Origin: Platynereis dumerilii | Lineage: Eukaryota > Annelida > Polychaeta > Phyllodocida > Nereididae | Reading direction: 5' to 3' | NCBI GenBank assembly: GCA_026936325.1 | Contig: JAPTHN010000001.1 | Location: 73,898,380 to 73,962,379, forward strand | DNA: 64,000 nt | Part shown: positions 60,001-64,000 of the stretch, one piece after another | How the letters are laid out: every line of letters begins with the position of its first letter | Position numbering within the stretch: the first letter of the stretch is position 1 | Notes under the pieces: model-generated | The model's database searches: none | What the model was told of the DNA's origin: nothing | What the model saw: only the letters and a program-made list of their open reading frames with translations | Position numbers and translations under genes: made by a program

Positions 60001-62462
60001 TTTGTTGTAAATGAAAATAGATTTTGTGTGACATCCACTCTACATATTAATTTCAGCGATAACCAGCTCGGAAATGCTTTTGGAATTGTTGGTTGTTTGC
60101 CTCAAAGAGAGTACGGGTAAGAAAATTGTTTTACCATTATTCCATTGCTTAGTTATGATTTTTTCATTAGGAAAGTTTGAGACCTAGCTATAGAGTTATT
60201 TTTCCTTTTCAGTGCAAAGAACAACAGAAATGAAGACTTGTTTGACCAAGTTGATGAACTGGAGTCATTTTTAGGGTACGAGTCTTAACATTTTGAGTCT
60301 CATTTGAGAGAAAACCTCCACAACCACTTTGCTCTCATTTCTGCCTAAACCAGATCTATTAATTTGCAAATTGTTACATTATTGAGTGTATGAATTCATA
60401 TATTGCGGGTACACTGTTCTTATAAGGCCACACATAATTTATTCTTAGCTTCGCGGACCCGCCGACACAATAGATTTACTGCCGATGAAAAAAAAAAATT
60501 GAAAAAAAAGTATAGCCTATATATATTTTTTTGACATTATAAAAATATTTTTTTTTGTCCTACCGACCGACCCTAGAAAAAGTGCCTTGAGAGGATCCGA
60601 GAAGCTAAAGATCAATTATGTGTGGCCTAAAGTATATTAGTACATTATGATATAATTGGAATTACTTCTCCTTTCAGAGCTGCTGAAATTTTGGAGAATA
60701 ACGGTCTTCCCCAAACTATTTCTTACATCAAAGAAAGCAATGTAAGTGAAAAAATTTTTTGTTTTGAAGAACTATTTGCCAAGTTTATGTTTGCTACCTG
60801 TACTTTTTCAGCTATTTATTTGGATATTTTTTCAGAACGACCAAGAAAAGACAACCCAACTCTTCCGAAAGTTGACTCGAACTGCTGGCAGAAAGTGAGT
60901 TTCATTCTAGACACATTCTCTATTTTCAGTGACAATTTGTAATATATTGCATGCTTAAAATCTTATACCTCTGACTCTCTGACTCAGAGTAATAATTGTA
61001 TGACTAATTTTCATGGTATTTCAATGTTACAGGACGCCGCCATTGGCTGAAGCTGCTTGGCGAAATCTCCTCTGCAACCTTCTGGATTTGAGGGAAAAGG
61101 TTTACAGATGTGTGCCTTCTAATACATGCTATGAGGTGAGTGATTTTAATGAGGCTGAACCTCCTTCAAACTAAGATGCCAATACCTGGAGAAGGAGAGC
61201 AAGCATTAAAGATCAATGTTACAGCGCCCTCTCTTGAAGGAACTACCCTGACATCTACTGATCTGAGATGTAATTAATTCTATGTCAAAGATACACGTCT
61301 TAATGTTAATATTGTGATGCTGATAAGGTTAAATAATCCTAAAATACTGAACGAGCTATGGTATGATTAATAAGTGTCAATGTGTTTTTCCTCCCATTCA
61401 GATATTCACTGAGAGTCTCCTGTGTTCCGGTCGCAAAGTCAACATCAAGCTAGCGAGTGATTTCCTGGAGAGTAAGCATGAGCACCATGACGTTCCTATC
61501 ACCAACAAAGTGCAGTTCCCACAAGCCGTTCAGCTAGTCCTGTCGGCTGCTCGGGAATACTTTGACTCTTCCGGGAATCTAACTGATCCATGCATGGAAT
61601 TGGCAAAGTAAGTTTTAATTTTGCAGTATTATAATTTTTGATCGCCCTTATTAGACTTGATGATAAATGTTGCTACTTGACTCCATTGTAATCCATATGA
61701 ATGAAAGTTACCTTTTTGGAGCCTGAGATTTGAGCTACAAGAGCTTTCGCCTGTATCACTTATTAGACTTGTTTACTAGGAAAATTAGACACAAGTTCAG
61801 TTGTAAATGAACTGAAAAATTTGTATCTCAGAGTCGAAACATCACTGTTAGGTGAATTTAGACGCAGATTAGTAGAAGTGACATAATTCTAAAGCTGGAA
61901 ATGTTATTTCTTTGCATACTTGGAACAGAAGCGACAATCGATTGATCATAATAACTTTTCAGGGATGTATTAGGACTCATTGAGCAAGAGCAGCCTGAGA
62001 TTGCTGAAGAATTGGATTTGATTGAATCTCTGACGCTGCTCGATGGTTTTGCTGTCCAAATGTTGCCTGTGCAAGGTTGGTATTGGTTTTATGTCACAAG
62101 AGAATGAGACGAAAATGTCTGAATGCGATCATTTGTTTAATTGGGCGACTATAATATTCTAATTTGTGTGAATTACTATCTTTTTAGTGCGAATGGTCGA
62201 AGATCGGTTGGAGCTCATCATAAAGGCACTGGATGCTAAGCCTGTCACATACAGGAACTCACAGAGGGTAAGCAGATTAATGAAAAATTGAAGTTGCAAG
62301 TAGCATTTTGCGCCACTGTACAAATTTGTAATATTAAATGCAACAAAATTGTTCATGAAATTTCAGCTTCTGAAGTTGGCCAAGTTCCTCCGAGTGTGTG
62401 GCAGCAATGCAAAGGAAAGAGAAGGAAAGGTCCTCCAGCTGGTCGCACAGTATGCCCTGAAG
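48031..62462 (+). CDS. NBAS: NBAS, NBAS subunit of the NRZ tethering complex (5' 36 exons, partial)
   Basis: Works with RINT1 and ZW10 in Golgi-to-ER retrograde tethering, and in nonsense-mediated decay. Exons: 48031-48126, 48736-48799, 48895-49018, 49131-49178, 49438-49615, 50926-51014, 51138-51194, 51418-51667, 51999-52064, 52165-52293, 52421-52484, 52717-52910, 53719-53897, 54074-54143, 54257-54382, 54774-54925, 55428-55559, 55759-55837, 55932-56036, 56447-56511, 57889-57960, 58132-58203, 58333-58407, 58510-58639, 58822-58956, 59550-59723, 59894-59967, 60057-60116, 60213-60275, 60678-60741, 60836-60894, 61033-61135, 61402-61607, 61963-62075, 62188-62267, 62367-62462. All phases agree; 1281 codons, about half of human NBAS (2371 aa); the rest lies beyond the window. 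Residues ~60-500 form the WD-like N-terminal propeller (WRQVAWSLDGDMVAV); KRSWVLHECLERVPENIDA is nearly identical to human; the Sec39 domain follows. The exon 6 acceptor is AAG and the exon 8 donor GTACAA, both unusual. Confidence 0.96.
53052..53257 (+). repeat. SINE-1, full length with 13-bp target duplication
   Basis: A tRNA-derived SINE: A-box region TGGTCTGGTGGTAGCG (53065-53080), B box GGGTTCGAATCC (53107-53118), then an unrelated body and a (CATC)n tail. CTGAGGCCTGTCC stands on both sides (53039-53051, 53258-53270), proving retroposition. Lies in NBAS intron 12. The tail is a tetranucleotide rather than poly(A). Confidence 0.9.
53495..53700 (+). repeat. SINE-1, second copy, abutting the NBAS exon 13 acceptor
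   Basis: Same layout as the copy at 53052 in the same orientation, with B box GGGTTCGAATCC (53549-53560) and a CATCCATCCATC tail ending at ~53699. Exon 13 begins at 53719, so the SINE tail sits inside the acceptor region. No clear target duplication. Confidence 0.85.
55012..55075 (-). repeat. SINE-2 3' end fragment, reversed
   Basis: TTTGTGTTTTATGCC followed by a GTGGGCTAT.T.GAGGCA block is the inverse of the 3' end of the SINE-2 copy at 59032-59318. Lies in NBAS intron 16. Confidence 0.65.
57831..57860 (+). repeat. (CTGT)n microsatellite next to NBAS exon 21
   Basis: About seven perfect TCTG/CTGT units ending 28 bp before the exon 21 start (57889), thus in the branch-point and pyrimidine-tract region of intron 20. 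Confidence 0.9.
59032..59318 (+). repeat. SINE-2, full length with 11-bp target duplication
   Basis: A second tRNA-derived SINE family: tRNA-like head with TAATGGTTAAGAGTGC, B box GGGTTCGAATCC (59081-59092), a body with GGAGGCGGGTTGTATCCAG, a GATATAGCCCACTGAGGTGC block, and a CATAAAACACAAACAAAC end running into an A-run. CTGAAGTAAAA flanks it on both sides (59021-59031, 59319-59329). Lies in NBAS intron 25. It looks complete and fairly young. Confidence 0.9.
60423..60630 (+). mobile_element. Harbinger-like MITE, copy 4 (NBAS intron 29)
   Basis: Element 60426-60627, 202 bp, flanked by TAA (60423-60425, 60628-60630). TIRs and the GTCCTACCGACCGACCCTAG block match copies 1-3 closely. The central A/T region is the most altered part. 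Confidence 0.85.
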
Positions 62463-63052
62463 GTAAGGAACAATTTACATCTCATACTTGGATAACATTA
62501 CTAAAATCTTCCATTAGAAAAAATCTCCAGAAAACCACCCCATTTTCAAGCCTTGTTTATGACCCCTTATTAATTAGGGGAGAATCAGGTGACCGTCCGG
62601 TGGGGTAATTAAACAGTCATTACATCTCTGCTAATTACCCTCTCCATGCAAAAGCAACTAAAAGGCCAAAACCCCATATTTGTGTACATATATTTGTGTG
62701 AATTTATTATACAAATGTACAAAAAGTTTCTTATCAACCTATATATTATCTTTTTCAATAATTTGTTGTTTTTTGGGTACAAACAGTTCAACTTGATGTG
62801 GACATTTAACTTCATATGCAAACGATCATTGTTGAGGATGCTGAATTACTTTTATTGTAAAATATTTCTTTATTCTTTGTGCAAGTGACAATTAATGAAA
62901 TAACTTTATAAAAAATTGTTTATTGGGCCTATAATCCTAAATTCAGGCCTAAAAGCCATCATGTGAATACTTATGCCCATCTATATATATCCTATGCACT
63001 TTAATGCGCAATGCTGCACATGCTTTGCTGACTATGGGACTCTATCTATATG

Positions 63053-63112
<60 letters not shown>

Positions 63113-63190
63113 CGACATTATATCTGTCCTCTGTGGCTTTGTGTATCAGCCTAACAAGTGTATAAATACAGGATGTAAAGTCCGATCATC

Positions 63191-63221
<31 letters not shown>

Positions 63222-64000
63222 CATCTGTCTATCCATCTGTCTATCCATCTGTCTATCCATCTGTCTATCCATCTGTCTATCGGTGTATCTCTAGGGCAAC
63301 CCTCAGATGTTTGGGGGGCTTGGAGTTTTGAGAGATAGCCCAACCAGAAATTACTTATTTCATGATTTCTCCCAAAAAAGGCCAGAAATTATTTACTAAA
63401 AAAAAAACAACTCCAACCCCCTCCCACCCCCACATTATAATGGCTGCATCCTAAAATTGAAAATGTTGCAGGAATTTGTTTTATTGTAGAATTCATGTTC
63501 ATATTAAAATCTATATTGGAATCTGCACACATGCTGGGGTAGATGGATTGATTACTGAAAATAAGACGTCTGACTTCTTGTCATCCATTCGTGGAAAAAA
63601 AAAACCCAAAGAAATTGTTTTTGCAATTTGACACAGTGAAAGTTCTTAAACAAATTGGGTGCAGCATTATCTAATTACTTTACATAACCACACATGCAAT
63701 AATTATTATCTATATTTCATGCACTATTTTGCAGCTGTCCATACTTAATTAAAATGACATAGGAACTGGTCTAATAAATTTCCTGTTACAAATCATATAA
63801 TCATGCATCAATTCAAGAACTACATCCTTAATTATCAATTGGATAATCATAGGGGTTGTGCATTGTAGTTATGCTACTATTTATCTGAAGTTATGCAATC
63901 ATAATTCGCTGTGTCAGATCAATGCATTGAATACCCGGGTACATAGTATTGTAATTATCTTATAAAATATAAATTTCCCTTCCTAATTGATAAATATTGC
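62463..64000. other. NBAS intron 36, running off the window
   Basis: After the GTAAGG donor at 62463 I found no further exon matching NBAS. The stretch holds the microsatellite region at 63031-63290, a homopolymer-rich part (63391-63420) and AT-rich DNA. Confidence 0.6.
63031..63290 (+). repeat. (CTAT)n and (CCATCTGT)n microsatellites around a SINE-1 tail
   Basis: (CTAT)n at about 63041-63112, then a decayed SINE-1 3' end (AGCCTAACAAGTG, TATAAATACAGGATGTAAAG; 63149-63181), then (CTAT)n at ~63190-63220 and (CCATCTGTCTAT)n to ~63280. The second array continues directly from the SINE tail. The open frames over it are repeat artefacts. Confidence 0.85.

Noticed and set aside
63031-63290. CRISPR-like alternation of repeats
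   Set aside because: Simple tetranucleotide slippage with no spacers of constant size, in an animal genome.
62973-63338. 121-codon frame rich in YLSI repeats
   Set aside because: Translation of the (CTAT)n microsatellite.

Overview
This is a eukaryotic nuclear window. Genes are split by short introns with GT-AG borders, intergenic DNA is AT-rich, and tRNA-derived SINEs, terminal-inverted-repeat (TIR) elements and microsatellites are plentiful. All recognisable proteins are animal proteins. The gene set and repeat style suggest a marine invertebrate, perhaps a deuterostome such as a hemichordate, echinoderm or cephalochordate. That placement is inference; nothing in the sequence fixes the species.

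Layout. 1-5.2 kb: SINE and LINE debris, an ~830-bp TTAA-flanked element and the first copy of a five-copy Harbinger-like MITE. 5.2-7.4 kb, minus strand: one uninterrupted 714-codon frame for a protein I do not recognise as a known family. It has an acidic N-terminus, a long coiled coil, an SGNH-hydrolase-like domain with altered catalytic positions, a KH RNA-binding domain and a Tyr/Gly/Arg-rich tail. 7.9-9.7 kb: three different small TIR elements. 10.2-27.9 kb, plus strand: a complete 22-exon INPP4 (inositol 3,4-bisphosphate 4-phosphatase) gene with an N-terminal PH domain. 27.9-34.4 kb: non-coding DNA with a ~156-bp tandem repeat. 34.4-40.2 kb, minus strand: an 8-exon NDFIP gene (NEDD4-family interactor) whose first intron is full of inverted repeats. 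42.9-45.3 kb, plus strand: a 6-exon NUDT6-like Nudix gene. 45.7-47.9 kb, minus strand: a 5-exon PPCDC gene for coenzyme A synthesis. 48.0 kb to the window end, plus strand: the first 36 coding exons (1281 codons) of NBAS, which continues past the window. PPCDC and NBAS are head to head with 91 bp between start codons.

I built every gene model by joining exons at GT-AG sites and checking phase. INPP4 (1021 aa), NDFIP (233 aa), NUDT6 (290 aa) and PPCDC (196 aa) all close in frame. The genes are unrelated housekeeping or signalling functions: phosphoinositide turnover, ubiquitin-ligase adaptor, Nudix hydrolase, CoA synthesis, and Golgi-ER tethering with NMD. I see no operon-like logic beyond the PPCDC/NBAS divergent promoter.

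The best candidate for something undescribed is the 5.2-7.4 kb coiled-coil/pseudo-SGNH/KH gene. The second most interesting content is the set of short inverted-repeat elements, several with perfect target-site duplications.
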